This document shows, piece by piece, positions 1-12,657 of a stretch of DNA of 64,000 bases. The first letter of the stretch is position 1. Every line of letters starts with the position of its first letter. Origin of the DNA: Auanema rhodensis (Eukaryota > Nematoda > Chromadorea > Rhabditida > Rhabditidae); assembly GCA_964057225.1 (NCBI GenBank), contig OZ059897.1, positions 22,134,001 through 22,198,000 of the forward strand. The letters are read 5' to 3'. Below the pieces are notes generated by a model, which worked only from the letters and a program-made list of their open reading frames with translations, searched no databases and had not been told where the DNA came from. The position numbers and the translations under genes are program-made.

Positions 1-176
1 GACTTTGAAATTTACGTGAACTTTAATTTATGCTAATTAAATGTACACGTGATGTGCACTTGGTATGTAACTCGCTTCACGTGAAAGATAAAGAGATGCG
101 GTTTTCAAAATTAGATTCCCCATGTCCATATTAGTCTAAAAACAAATTTTTATTGATATTGGTTCATGGTAACCAT
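1..176. repeat. Reference satellite monomer
   Basis: This is the first of the 340 copies and is close to consensus; positions within it serve as monomer coordinates. In order it contains an ACGTGA core at 14-19, a homeodomain-like TAATTA at 34-39, CACGTG at 46-51 followed two bases later by the palindrome GTGCAC at 54-59, the palindrome TTCACGTGAA at 76-85, an A/T-rich stretch around 128-160 with phased A and T runs, the variable bases 161-165, and half of the dyad that closes into the next monomer. The start point is arbitrary because the array is circularly permutable and its left end is outside the window. Confidence 0.97.
14..84. promoter_or_regulatory. Triple ACGTGA module with two E-boxes (in every monomer)
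   Basis: ACGTGA occurs at monomer positions 14-19, 47-52 and 79-84, so the spacings are 33 and 32 bp, close to three turns of B-DNA. The second and third are full CACGTG E-boxes (46-51 and 78-83); the third sits in the perfect 10-bp palindrome TTCACGTGAA (76-85). CACGTG, and TCACGTGA in particular, is a known core for bHLH and bHLH-ZIP proteins of the Myc/Max and MITF/TFE families. The array therefore holds on the order of 680 such sites. Binding is inferred from motif identity only; the module could equally serve a satellite-specific protein or be incidental. Coordinates are those of the first copy. Confidence 0.45.
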
Positions 177-178
177 GA
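164..178. repeat. Short dyad at the monomer boundary
   Basis: TCATGGT, one A, then ACCATGA form a perfect inverted repeat with 7-bp arms in copies of the ggttc type, and 6-bp arms (CATGGT-A-ACCATG) in the other common types. It spans the end of one monomer and the first bases of the next. The arms are conserved in nearly every copy; a rare exception is the last complete monomer, which reads CATGAT near 59834. The four bases just to its left are the most variable part of the monomer. It may be a protein-binding dyad or a small cruciform, which is inference. Coordinates are those of the first occurrence. Confidence 0.6.
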
Positions 179-704
179 CTTTGAAATTTACGTGAACTTT
201 AATTTATGCTAATTAAATGTACACGTGATGTGCACTTGGTATGTAACTCGCTTCACGTGAAAGATAAAGAGATGCGGTTTTCAAAATTAGATTCCCCATG
301 TCCATATTAGTCTAAAAACAAATTTTTATTGATATTGGTGCATGGTAACCATGACTTTGAAATTTACGTGAACTTTAATTTATGCTAATTAAATGTACAC
401 GTGATGTGCACTTGGTATGTAACTCGCTTCACGTGAAAGATGAAGAGATGCGGTTTTCAAAATTAGATTCCCCATGTCCATATTAGTCTAAAAACAAATT
501 TTTATTGATATTGGTTCATGGTAACCATGACTTTGAAATTTACGTGAACTTTAATTTATGCTAATTAAATGTACACGTGATGTGCACTTGGTATGTAACT
601 CGCTTCACGTGAAAGATAAAGAGATGCGGTTTTCAAAATTAGATTCCCCATGTCCATATTAGTCTAAAAACAAATTTTTATTGATATTGGTTCATGGTAA
701 CCAT

Positions 705-3700
705 GACTTTGAAATTTACGTGAACTTTAATTTATGCTAATTAAATGTACACGTGATGTGCACTTGGTATGTAACTCGCTTCACGTGAAAGATAAAGAGA
801 TGTGGTTTTCAAAATTAGATTCCCCATGTCCATATTAGTCTAAAAACAAATTTTTATTGATATTGGTGCATGGTAACCATGACTTTGAAATTTACGTGAA
901 CTTTAATTTATGCTAATTAAATGTACACGTGATGTGCACTTGGTATGTAACTCGCTTCACGTGAAAGATAAAGAGATGCGGTTTTCAAAATTAGATTCCC
1001 CATGTCCATATTAGTCTAAAAACAAATTTTTATTGATATTGCTTCATGGTAACCATGACTTTGAAATTTACGTGAACTTTAATTTATGCTAATTAATTGT
1101 ACACGTGATGTGCACTTGGTATGTAACTCGCTTCACGTGAAAGATAAAGAGATGCGGTTTTCAAAATTAGATTCCCCATGTCCATATTAGTCTAAAAACA
1201 AATTTTTATTGATATTGGTTCATGGTAACCATGACTTTGAAATTTACGTGAACTTTAATTTATGCTAATTAAATGTACACGTGATGTGCACTTGGTATGT
1301 AACTCGCTTCACGTGAAAGATAAAGAGATGCGGTTTTCAAAATTAGATTCCCCATGTCCATATTAGTCTAAAAACAAATTTTTATTGATATTAGTTCATG
1401 GTAACCATGACTTTGAAATTTACGTGAACTTTAATTTATGCTAATTAAATGTACACGTGATGTGCACTTGGTATGTAACTCGCTTCACGTGAAAGATAAA
1501 GAGATGCGGTTTTCAAAATTAGATTCCCCATGTCCATATTAGTCTAAAAACAAATTTTTATTGATATTGGTTCATGGTAACCATGACTTTGAAATTTACG
1601 TGAACTTTAATTTATGCTAATTAAATGTACACGTGATGTGCACTTGGTATGTAACTCGCTTCACGTGAAAGATAAAGAGATGCGGTTTTCAAAATTAGAT
1701 TCCCCATGTCCATATTAGTCTAAAAACAAATTTTTATTGATATTAGTTCATGGTAACCATGACTTTGAAATTTACGTGAACTTTAATTTATGCTAATTAA
1801 ATGTACACGTGATGTGCACTTGGTATGTAACTCGCTTCACGTGAAAGATAAAGAGATGCGGTTTTCAAAATTAGATTCCCCATGTCCATATTAGTCTAAA
1901 AACAAATTTTTATTGATATTGGTTCATGGTAACCATGACTTTGAAATTTACGTGAACTTTAATTTATGCTAATTAAATGTACACGTGATGTGCACTTGGT
2001 ATGTAACTCGCTTCACGTGAAAGATAAAGAGATGTGGTTTTCAAAATTAGATTCCCCATGTCCATATTAGTCTAAAAACAAATTTTTATTGATATTGCTT
2101 CATGGTAACCATGACTTTGAAATTTACGTGAACTTTAATTTATGCTAATTAATTGTACACGTGATGTGCACTTGGTATGTAACTCGCTTCACGTGAAAGA
2201 TAAAGAGATGCGGTTTTCAAAATTAGATTCCCCATGTCCATATTAGTCTAAAAACAAATTTTTATTGATATTGGTGCATGGTAACCATGACTTTGAAATT
2301 TACGTGAACTTTAATTTATGCTAATTAAATGTACACGTGATGTGCACTTGGTATGTAACTCGCTTCACGTGAAAGAAAAAGAGATGCGGTTTTCAAAATT
2401 AGATTCCCCATGTCCATATTAGTCTAAAAACAAATTTTTATTGATATTGGTGCATGGTAACCATGACTTTGAAATTTACGTGAACTTTAATTTATGCTAA
2501 TTAAATGTACACGTGATGTGCACTTGGTATGTAACTCGCTTCACGTGAAAGATGAAGAGATGCGGTTTTCAAAATTAGATTCCCCATGTCCATATTAGTC
2601 TAAAAACAAATTTTTATTGATATTGGTTCATGGTAACCATGACTTTGAAATTTACGTGAACTTTAATTTATGCTAATTAAATGTACACGTGATGTGCACT
2701 TGGTATGTAACTCGCTTCACGTGAAAGATAAAGAGATGCGGTTTTCAAAATTAGATTCCCCATGTCCATATTAGTCTAAAAACAAATTTTTATTGAAATT
2801 GGTGCATGGTAACCATGACTTTGAAATTTACGTGAACTTTAATTTATGCTAATTAAATGTACACGTGATGTGCACTTGGTATGTAACTCGCTTCACGTGA
2901 AAGATAAAGAGATGCGGTTTTCAAAATTAGATTCCCCATGTCCATATTAGTCTAAAAACAAATTTTTATTGATATTGGTGCATGGTAACCATGACTTTGA
3001 AATTTACGTGAACTTTAATTTATGCTAATTAAATGTACACGTGATGTGCACTTGGTATGTAACTCGCTTCACGTGAAAGATAAAGAGATGCGGTTTTCAA
3101 AATTAGATTCCCCATGTCCATATTAGTCTAAAAACAAATTTTTATTGATATTGGTTCATGGTAACCATGACTTTGAAATTTACGTGAACTTTAATTTATG
3201 CTAATTAAATGTACACGTGATGTGCACTTGGTATGTAACTCGCTTCACGTGAAAGATAAAGAGATGCGGTTTTCAAAATTAGATTCCCCATGTCCATATT
3301 AGTCTAAAAACAAATTTTTATTGATATTGGTTCATGGTAACCATGACTTTGAAATTTACGTGAACTTTAATTTATGCTAATTAAATGTACACGTGATGTG
3401 CACTTGGTATGTAACTCGCTTCACGTGAAAGATAATGAGATGCGGTTTTCAAAATTAGATTCCCCATGTCCATATTAGTCTAATAACAAATTTTTATTGA
3501 TATTGGTTCATGGTAACCATGACTTTGAAATTTACGTGAACTTTAATTTATGCTAATTAAATGTACACGTGATGTGCACTTGGTATGTAACTCGCTTCAC
3601 GTGAAAGATAAAGAGATACGGTTTTCAAAATTAGATTCCCCATGTCCATATTAGTCTAAAAACAAATTTTTATTGATATTAGTTCATGGTAACCATGACT

Positions 3701-6700
3701 TTGAAATTTACGTGAACTTTAATTTATGCTAATTAAATGTACACGTGATGTGCACTTGGTATGTAACTCGCTTCACGTGAAAGATAAAGAGATGCGGTTT
3801 TCAAAATTAGATTCCCCATGTCCATATTAGTCTAAAAACAAATTTTTATTGATATTGGTTCATGGTAACCATGACTTTGAAATTTACGTGAACTTTAATT
3901 TATGCTAATTAAATGTACACGTGATGTGCACTTGGTATGTAACTCGCTTCACGTGAAAGATAAAGAGATGCGGTTTTCAAAATTAGATTCCCCATGTCCA
4001 TATTAGTCTAAAAACAAATTTTTATTGATATTAGTTCATGGTAACCATGACTTTGAAATTTACGTGAACTTTAATTTATGCTAATTAATTGTACACGTGA
4101 TGTGCACTTGGTATGTAACTCGCTTCACGTGAAAGATAAAGAGATGCGGTTTTCAAAATTAGATTCCCCATGTCCATATTAGTCTAAAAACAAATTTTTA
4201 TTGATATTGGTTCATGGTAACCATGACTTTGAAATTTACGTGAACTTTAATTTATGCTAATTAAATGTACACGTGATGTGCACTTGGTATGTAACTCGCT
4301 TCACGTGAAAGATAAAGAGATGCGGTTTTCAAAATTAGATTCCCCATGTCCATATTAGTCTAAAAACAAATTTTTATTGATATTAGTTCATGGTAACCAT
4401 GACTTTGAAATTTACGTGAACTTTAATTTATGCTAATTAAATGTACACGTGATGTGCACTTGGTATGTAACTCGCTTCACGTGAAAGATAAAGAGATGCG
4501 GTTTTCAAAATTAGATTCCCCATGTCCATATTAGTCTAAAAACAAATTTTTATTGATATTGGTTCATGGTAACCATGACTTTGAAATTTACGTGAACTTT
4601 AATTTATGCTAATTAAATGTACACGTGATGTGCACTTGGTATGTAACTGGCTTCACGTGAAAGATAAAAAGATGTGGTTTTCAAAATTAGATTCCCCATG
4701 TCCATATTAGTCTAAAAACAAATTTTTATTGATATTGCTTCATGGTAACCATGACTTTGAAATTTACGTGAACTTTAATTTATGCTAATTAATTGTACAC
4801 GTGATGTGCACTTGGTATGTAACTCGCTTCACGTGAAAGATAAAGAGATGCGGTTTTCAAAATTAGATTCCCCATGTCCATATTAGTCTAAAAACAAATT
4901 TTTATTGATATTGGTGCATGGTAACCATGACTTTGAAATTTACGTGAACTTTAATTTATGCTAATTAAATGTACACGTGATGTGCACTTGGTATGTAACT
5001 CGCTTCACGTGAAAGAAAAAGAGATGCGGTTTTCAAAATTAGATTCCCCATGTCCATATTAGTCTAAAAACAAATTTTTATTGATATTGGTGCATGGTAA
5101 CCATGACTTTGAAATTTACGTGAACTTTAATTTATGCTAATTAAATGTACACGTGATGTGCACTTGGTATGTAACTCGCTTCACGTGAAAGATAAAGAGA
5201 TGTGGTTTTCAAAATTAGATTCCCCATGTCCATATTAGTCTAAAAACAAATTTTTATTGATATTGGTGCATGGTAACCATGACTTTGAAATTTACGTGAA
5301 CTTTAATTTATGCTAATTAAATGTACACGTGATGTGCACTTGGTATGTAACTCGCTTCACGTGAAAGATAAAGAGATGCGGTTTTCAAAATTAGATTCCC
5401 CATGTCCATATTAGTCTAAAAACAAATTTTTATTGATATTGCTTCATGGTAACCATGACTTTGAAATTTACGTGAACTTTAATTTATGCTAATTAATTGT
5501 ACACGTGATGTGCACTTGGTATGTAACTCGCTTCACGTGAAAGATAAAGAGATGCGGTTTTCAAAATTAGATTCCCCATGTCCATATTAGTCTAAAAACA
5601 AATTTTTATTGATATTGGTTCATGGTAACCATGACTTTGAAATTTACGTGAACTTTAATTTATGCTAATTAAATGTACACGTGATGTGCACTTGGTATGT
5701 AACTCGCTTCACGTGAAAGATAAAGAGATGCGGTTTTCAAAATTAGATTCCCCATGTCCATATTAGTCTAAAAACAAATTTTTATTGATATTAGTTCATG
5801 GTAACCATGACTTTGAAATTTACGTGAACTTTAATTTATGCTAATTAAATGTACACGTGATGTGCACTTGGTATGTAACTCGCTTCACGTGAAAGATAAA
5901 GAGATGCGGTTTTCAAAATTAGATTCCCCATGTCCATATTAGTCTAAAAACAAATTTTTATTGATATTGGTTCATGGTAACCATGACTTTGAAATTTACG
6001 TGAACTTTAATTTATGCTAATTAAATGTACACGTGATGTGCACTTGGTATGTAACTCGCTTCACGTGAAAGATAAAGAGATGCGGTTTTCAAAATTAGAT
6101 TCCCCATGTCCATATTAGTCTAAAAACAAATTTTTATTGATATTAGTTCATGGTAACCATGACTTTGAAATTTACGTGAACTTTAATTTATGCTAATTAA
6201 ATGTACACGTGATGTGCACTTGGTATGTAACTCGCTTCACGTGAAAGATAAAGAGATGCGGTTTTCAAAATTAGATTCCCCATGTCCATATTAGTCTAAA
6301 AACAAATTTTTATTGATATTGGTTCATGGTAACCATGACTTTGAAATTTACGTGAACTTTAATTTATGCTAATTAAATGTACACGTGATGTGCACTTGGT
6401 ATGTAACTCGCTTCACGTGAAAGATAAAGAGATGTGGTTTTCAAAATTAGATTCCCCATGTCCATATTAGTCTAAAAACAAATTTTTATTGATATTGCTT
6501 CATGGTAACCATGACTTTGAAATTTACGTGAACTTTAATTTATGCTAATTAATTGTACACGTGATGTGCACTTGGTATGTAACTCGCTTCACGTGAAAGA
6601 TAAAGAGATGCGGTTTTCAAAATTAGATTCCCCATGTCCATATTAGTCTAAAAACAAATTTTTATTGATATTGGTGCATGGTAACCATGACTTTGAAATT

Positions 6701-9504
6701 TACGTGAACTTTAATTTATGCTAATTAAATGTACACGTGATGTGCACTTGGTATGTAACTCGCTTCACGTGAAAGAAAAAGAGATGCGGTTTTCAAAATT
6801 AGATTCCCCATGTCCATATTAGTCTAAAAACAAATTTTTATTGATATTGGTGCATGGTAACCATGACTTTGAAATTTACGTGAACTTTAATTTATGCTAA
6901 TTAAATGTACACGTGATGTGCACTTGGTATGTAACTCGCTTCACGTGAAAGATGAAGAGATGCGGTTTTCAAAATTAGATTCCCCATGTCCATATTAGTC
7001 TAAAAACAAATTTTTATTGATATTGGTTCATGGTAACCATGACTTTGAAATTTACGTGAACTTTAATTTATGCTAATTAAATGTACACGTGATGTGCACT
7101 TGGTATGTAACTCGCTTCACGTGAAAGATAAAGAGATGCGGTTTTCAAAATTAGATTCCCCATGTCCATATTAGTCTAAAAACAAATTTTTATTGAAATT
7201 GGTGCATGGTAACCATGACTTTGAAATTTACGTGAACTTTAATTTATGCTAATTAAATGTACACGTGATGTGCACTTGGTATGTAACTCGCTTCACGTGA
7301 AAGATAAAGAGATGCGGTTTTCAAAATTAGATTCCCCATGTCCATATTAGTCTAAAAACAAATTTTTATTGATATTGGTGCATGGTAACCATGACTTTGA
7401 AATTTACGTGAACTTTAATTTATGCTAATTAAATGTACACGTGATGTGCACTTGGTATGTAACTCGCTTCACGTGAAAGATAAAGAGATGCGGTTTTCAA
7501 AATTAGATTCCCCATGTCCATATTAGTCTAAAAACAAATTTTTATTGATATTGGTTCATGGTAACCATGACTTTGAAATTTACGTGAACTTTAATTTATG
7601 CTAATTAAATGTACACGTGATGTGCACTTGGTATGTAACTCGCTTCACGTGAAAGATAAAGAGATGCGGTTTTCAAAATTAGATTCCCCATGTCCATATT
7701 AGTCTAAAAACAAATTTTTATTGATATTGGTTCATGGTAACCATGACTTTGAAATTTACGTGAACTTTAATTTATGCTAATTAAATGTACACGTGATGTG
7801 CACTTGGTATGTAACTCGCTTCACGTGAAAGATAATGAGATGCGGTTTTCAAAATTAGATTCCCCATGTCCATATTAGTCTAATAACAAATTTTTATTGA
7901 TATTGGTTCATGGTAACCATGACTTTGAAATTTACGTGAACTTTAATTTATGCTAATTAAATGTACACGTGATGTGCACTTGGTATGTAACTCGCTTCAC
8001 GTGAAAGATAAAGAGATACGGTTTTCAAAATTAGATTCCCCATGTCCATATTAGTCTAAAAACAAATTTTTATTGATATTAGTTCATGGTAACCATGACT
8101 TTGAAATTTACGTGAACTTTAATTTATGCTAATTAAATGTACACGTGATGTGCACTTGGTATGTAACTCGCTTCACGTGAAAGATAAAGAGATGCGGTTT
8201 TCAAAATTAGATTCCCCATGTCCATATTAGTCTAAAAACAAATTTTTATTGATATTGGTTCATGGTAACCATGACTTTGAAATTTACGTGAACTTTAATT
8301 TATGCTAATTAAATGTACACGTGATGTGCACTTGGTATGTAACTCGCTTCACGTGAAAGATAAAGAGATGCGGTTTTCAAAATTAGATTCCCCATGTCCA
8401 TATTAGTCTAAAAACAAATTTTTATTGATATTAGTTCATGGTAACCATGACTTTGAAATTTACGTGAACTTTAATTTATGCTAATTAATTGTACACGTGA
8501 TGTGCACTTGGTATGTAACTCGCTTCACGTGAAAGATAAAGAGATGCGGTTTTCAAAATTAGATTCCCCATGTCCATATTAGTCTAAAAACAAATTTTTA
8601 TTGATATTGGTTCATGGTAACCATGACTTTGAAATTTACGTGAACTTTAATTTATGCTAATTAAATGTACACGTGATGTGCACTTGGTATGTAACTCGCT
8701 TCACGTGAAAGATAAAGAGATGCGGTTTTCAAAATTAGATTCCCCATGTCCATATTAGTCTAAAAACAAATTTTTATTGATATTAGTTCATGGTAACCAT
8801 GACTTTGAAATTTACGTGAACTTTAATTTATGCTAATTAAATGTACACGTGATGTGCACTTGGTATGTAACTCGCTTCACGTGAAAGATAAAGAGATGCG
8901 GTTTTCAAAATTAGATTCCCCATGTCCATATTAGTCTAAAAACAAATTTTTATTGATATTGGTTCATGGTAACCATGACTTTGAAATTTACGTGAACTTT
9001 AATTTATGCTAATTAAATGTACACGTGATGTGCACTTGGTATGTAACTGGCTTCACGTGAAAGATAAAAAGATGTGGTTTTCAAAATTAGATTCCCCATG
9101 TCCATATTAGTCTAAAAACAAATTTTTATTGATATTGCTTCATGGTAACCATGACTTTGAAATTTACGTGAACTTTAATTTATGCTAATTAATTGTACAC
9201 GTGATGTGCACTTGGTATGTAACTCGCTTCACGTGAAAGATAAAGAGATGCGGTTTTCAAAATTAGATTCCCCATGTCCATATTAGTCTAAAAACAAATT
9301 TTTATTGATATTGGTGCATGGTAACCATGACTTTGAAATTTACGTGAACTTTAATTTATGCTAATTAAATGTACACGTGATGTGCACTTGGTATGTAACT
9401 CGCTTCACGTGAAAGAAAAAGAGATGCGGTTTTCAAAATTAGATTCCCCATGTCCATATTAGTCTAAAAACAAATTTTTATTGATATTGGTGCATGGTAA
9501 CCAT
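705..9504. repeat. Higher-order repeat: 25-monomer tandem duplication (4,400 bp x 2)
   Basis: Diagnostic variants recur exactly 4,400 bp apart: the gctt type at about 1041 and 5441 and at 2098 and 6498, a TAATTAATTG variant at 4081 and 8481, GAAAGAAAAAG at about 2375 and 6775 and at 5011 and 9411, the pair gataatgag plus tctaataac at about 3435/3483 and 7835/7883, and the rare aactggcttc plus gataaaaag combination near 4648 and 9048. The monomer at 529-704 no longer matches its partner at 4929-5104, and near 9660 the third copy diverges (ggttc instead of ggtgc). The two copies are therefore about 705-5104 and 5105-9504, in direct tandem. Inside each unit a smaller cassette (tgtgg with gctt, then AATTAATTG, then GAAAGAAAAAG) is present twice, 15 monomers apart. 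Confidence 0.9.
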
Positions 9505-12500
9505 GACTTTGAAATTTACGTGAACTTTAATTTATGCTAATTAAATGTACACGTGATGTGCACTTGGTATGTAACTCGCTTCACGTGAAAGATAAAGAGA
9601 TGTGGTTTTCAAAATTAGATTCCCCATGTCCATATTAGTCTAAAAACAAATTTTTATTGATATTGGTTCATGGTAACCATGACTTTGAAATTTACGTGAA
9701 CTTTAATTTATGCTAATTAAATGTACACGTGATGTGCACTTGGTATGTAACTCGCTTCACGTGAAAGATAAAGAGATGCGGTTTTCAAAATTAGATTCCC
9801 CATGTCCATATTAGTCTAAAAACAAATTTTTATTGATATTGGTGCATGGTAACCATGACTTTGAAATTTACGTGAACTTTAATTTATGCTAATTAAATGT
9901 ACACGTGATGTGCACTTGGTATGTAACTCGCTTCACGTGAAAGATAAAGAGATGCGGTTTTCAAAATTAGATTCCCCATGTCCATATTAGTCTAAAAACA
10001 AATTTTTATTGATATTGGTGCATGGTAACCATGACTTTGAAATTTACGTGAACTTTAATTTATGCTAATTAAATGTACACGTGATGTGCACTTGGTATGT
10101 AACTCGCTTCACGTGAGAGATAAAGAGATGCGGTTTTCAAAATTAGATTCCCCATGTCCATATTAGTCTAAAAACAAATTTTTATTGATATTGGTTCATG
10201 GTAACCATGACTTTGAAATTTACGTGAACTTTAATTTATGCTAATTAAATGTACACGTGATGTGCACTTGGTATGTAACTCGCTTCACGTGAAAGATAAA
10301 GAGATGCGGTTTTCAAAATTAGATTCCCCATGTCCATATTAGTCTAAAAACAAATTTTTATTGATATTGGTTCATGGTAACCATGACTTTGAAATTTACG
10401 TGAACTTTAATTTATGCTAATTAAATGTACACGTGATGTGCACTTGGTATGTAATTCGCTTCACGTGAAAGATAAAGAGATGCGGTTTTCAAAATTAGAT
10501 TCCCCATGTCCATATTAGTCTAAAAACAAATTTTTATTGATATTGGTTCATGGTAACCATGACTTTGAAATTTACGTGAACTTTAATTTATGCTAATTAA
10601 ATGTACACGTGATGTGCACTTGGTATGTAACTCGCTTCACGTGAAAGATAAAGAGATGCGGTTTTCAAAATTAGATTCCCCATGTCCATATTAGTCTAAA
10701 AACAAATTTTTATTGATATTAGTTCATGGTAACCATGACTTTGAAATTTACGTGAACTTTAATTTATGCTAATTAAATGTACACGTGATGTGCACTTGGT
10801 ATGTAGCTCGCTTCACGTGAAAGATAAAGAGATGCGGTTTTCAAAATTAGATTCCCCATGTCCATATTAGTCTAAAAACAAATTTTTATTGATATTGGTT
10901 CATGGTAACCATGACTTTGAAATATACGTGAACTTTAATTTATGCTAATTAAATGTACACGTGATGTGCACTTGGTATGTAACTCGCTTCACGTGAAAGA
11001 TAAAGAGATGCGGTTTTCAAAATTAGATTCCCCATGTCCATATTAGTCTAAAAACAAATTTTTATTGATATTAGTTCATGGTAACCATGACTTTGAAATT
11101 TACGTGAACTTTAATTTATGCTAATTAAATGTACACGTGATGTGCACTTGGTATGTAACTCGCTTCACGTGAAAGATAAAGAGATGCGGTTTTCAAAATT
11201 AGATTCCCCATGTCCATATTAGTCTAAAAACAAATTTTTATTGATATTGGTTCATGGTAACCATGACTTTGAAATTTACGTGAACTTTAATTTATGCTAA
11301 TTAAATGTACACGTGATGTGCACTTGGTATGTAACTCGCTTCACGTGAAAGATAAAGAGATGTGGTTTTCAAAATTAGATTCCCCATGTCCATATTAGTC
11401 TAAAAACAAATTTTTATTGATATTGCTTCATGGTAACCATGACTTTGAAATTTACGTGAACTTTAATTTATGCTAATTAATTGTACACGTGATGTGCACT
11501 TGGTATGTAACTCGCTTCACGTGAAAGATAAAGAGATGCGGTTTTCAAAATTAGATTCCCCATGTCCATATTAGTCTAAAAACAAATTTTTATTGATATT
11601 GGTGCATGGTAACCATGACTTTGAAATTTACGTGAACTTTAATTTATGCTAATTAAATGTACACGTGATGTGCACTTGGTATGTAACTCGCTTCACGTGA
11701 AAGAAAAAGAGATGCGGTTTTCAAAATTAGATTCCCCATGTCCATATTAGTCTAAAAACAAATTTTTATTGATATTGGTGCATGGTAACCATGACTTTGA
11801 AATTTACGTGAACTTTAATTTATGCTAATTAAATGTACACGTGATGTGCACTTGGTATGTAACTCGCTTCACGTGAAAGATAAAGAGATGTGGTTTTCAA
11901 AATTAGATTCCCCATGTCCATATTAGTCTAAAAACAAATTTTTATTGATATTGGTTCATGGTAACCATGACTTTGAAATTTACGTGAACTTTAATTTATG
12001 CTAATTAAATGTACACGTGATGTGCACTTGGTATGTAACTCGCTTCACGTGAAAGATAAAGAGATGCGGTTTTCAAAATTAGATTCCCCATGTCCATATT
12101 AGTCTAAAAACAAATTTTTATTGATATTGGTGCATGGTAACCATGACTTTGAAATTTACGTGAACTTTAATTTATGCTAATTAAATGTACACGTGATGTG
12201 CACTTGGTATGTAACTCGCTTCACGTGAAAGATAAAGAGATGCGGTTTTCAAAATTAGATTCCCCATGTCCATATTAGTCTAAAAACCAATTTTTATTGA
12301 TATTAGTTCATGGTAACCATGACTTTGAAATTTACGTGAACTTTAATTTATGCTAATTAAATGTACACGTGATGTGCACTTGGTATGTAACTCGCTTCAC
12401 GTGAAAGATAAAGAGATGCGGTTTTCAAAATTAGATTCCCCATGTCCATATTAGTCTAAAAACAAATTTTTATTGATATTGGTTCATGGTAACCATGACT

Positions 12501-12657
12501 TTGAAATTTACGTGAACTTTAATTTATGCTAATTAAATGTACACGTGATGTGCACTTGGTATGTAACTCGCTTCACGTGAAAGATAAAGAGATGCGGTTT
12601 TCAAAATTAGATTCCCCATGTCCATATTAGTCTAAAAACAAATTTTTATTGATATTG

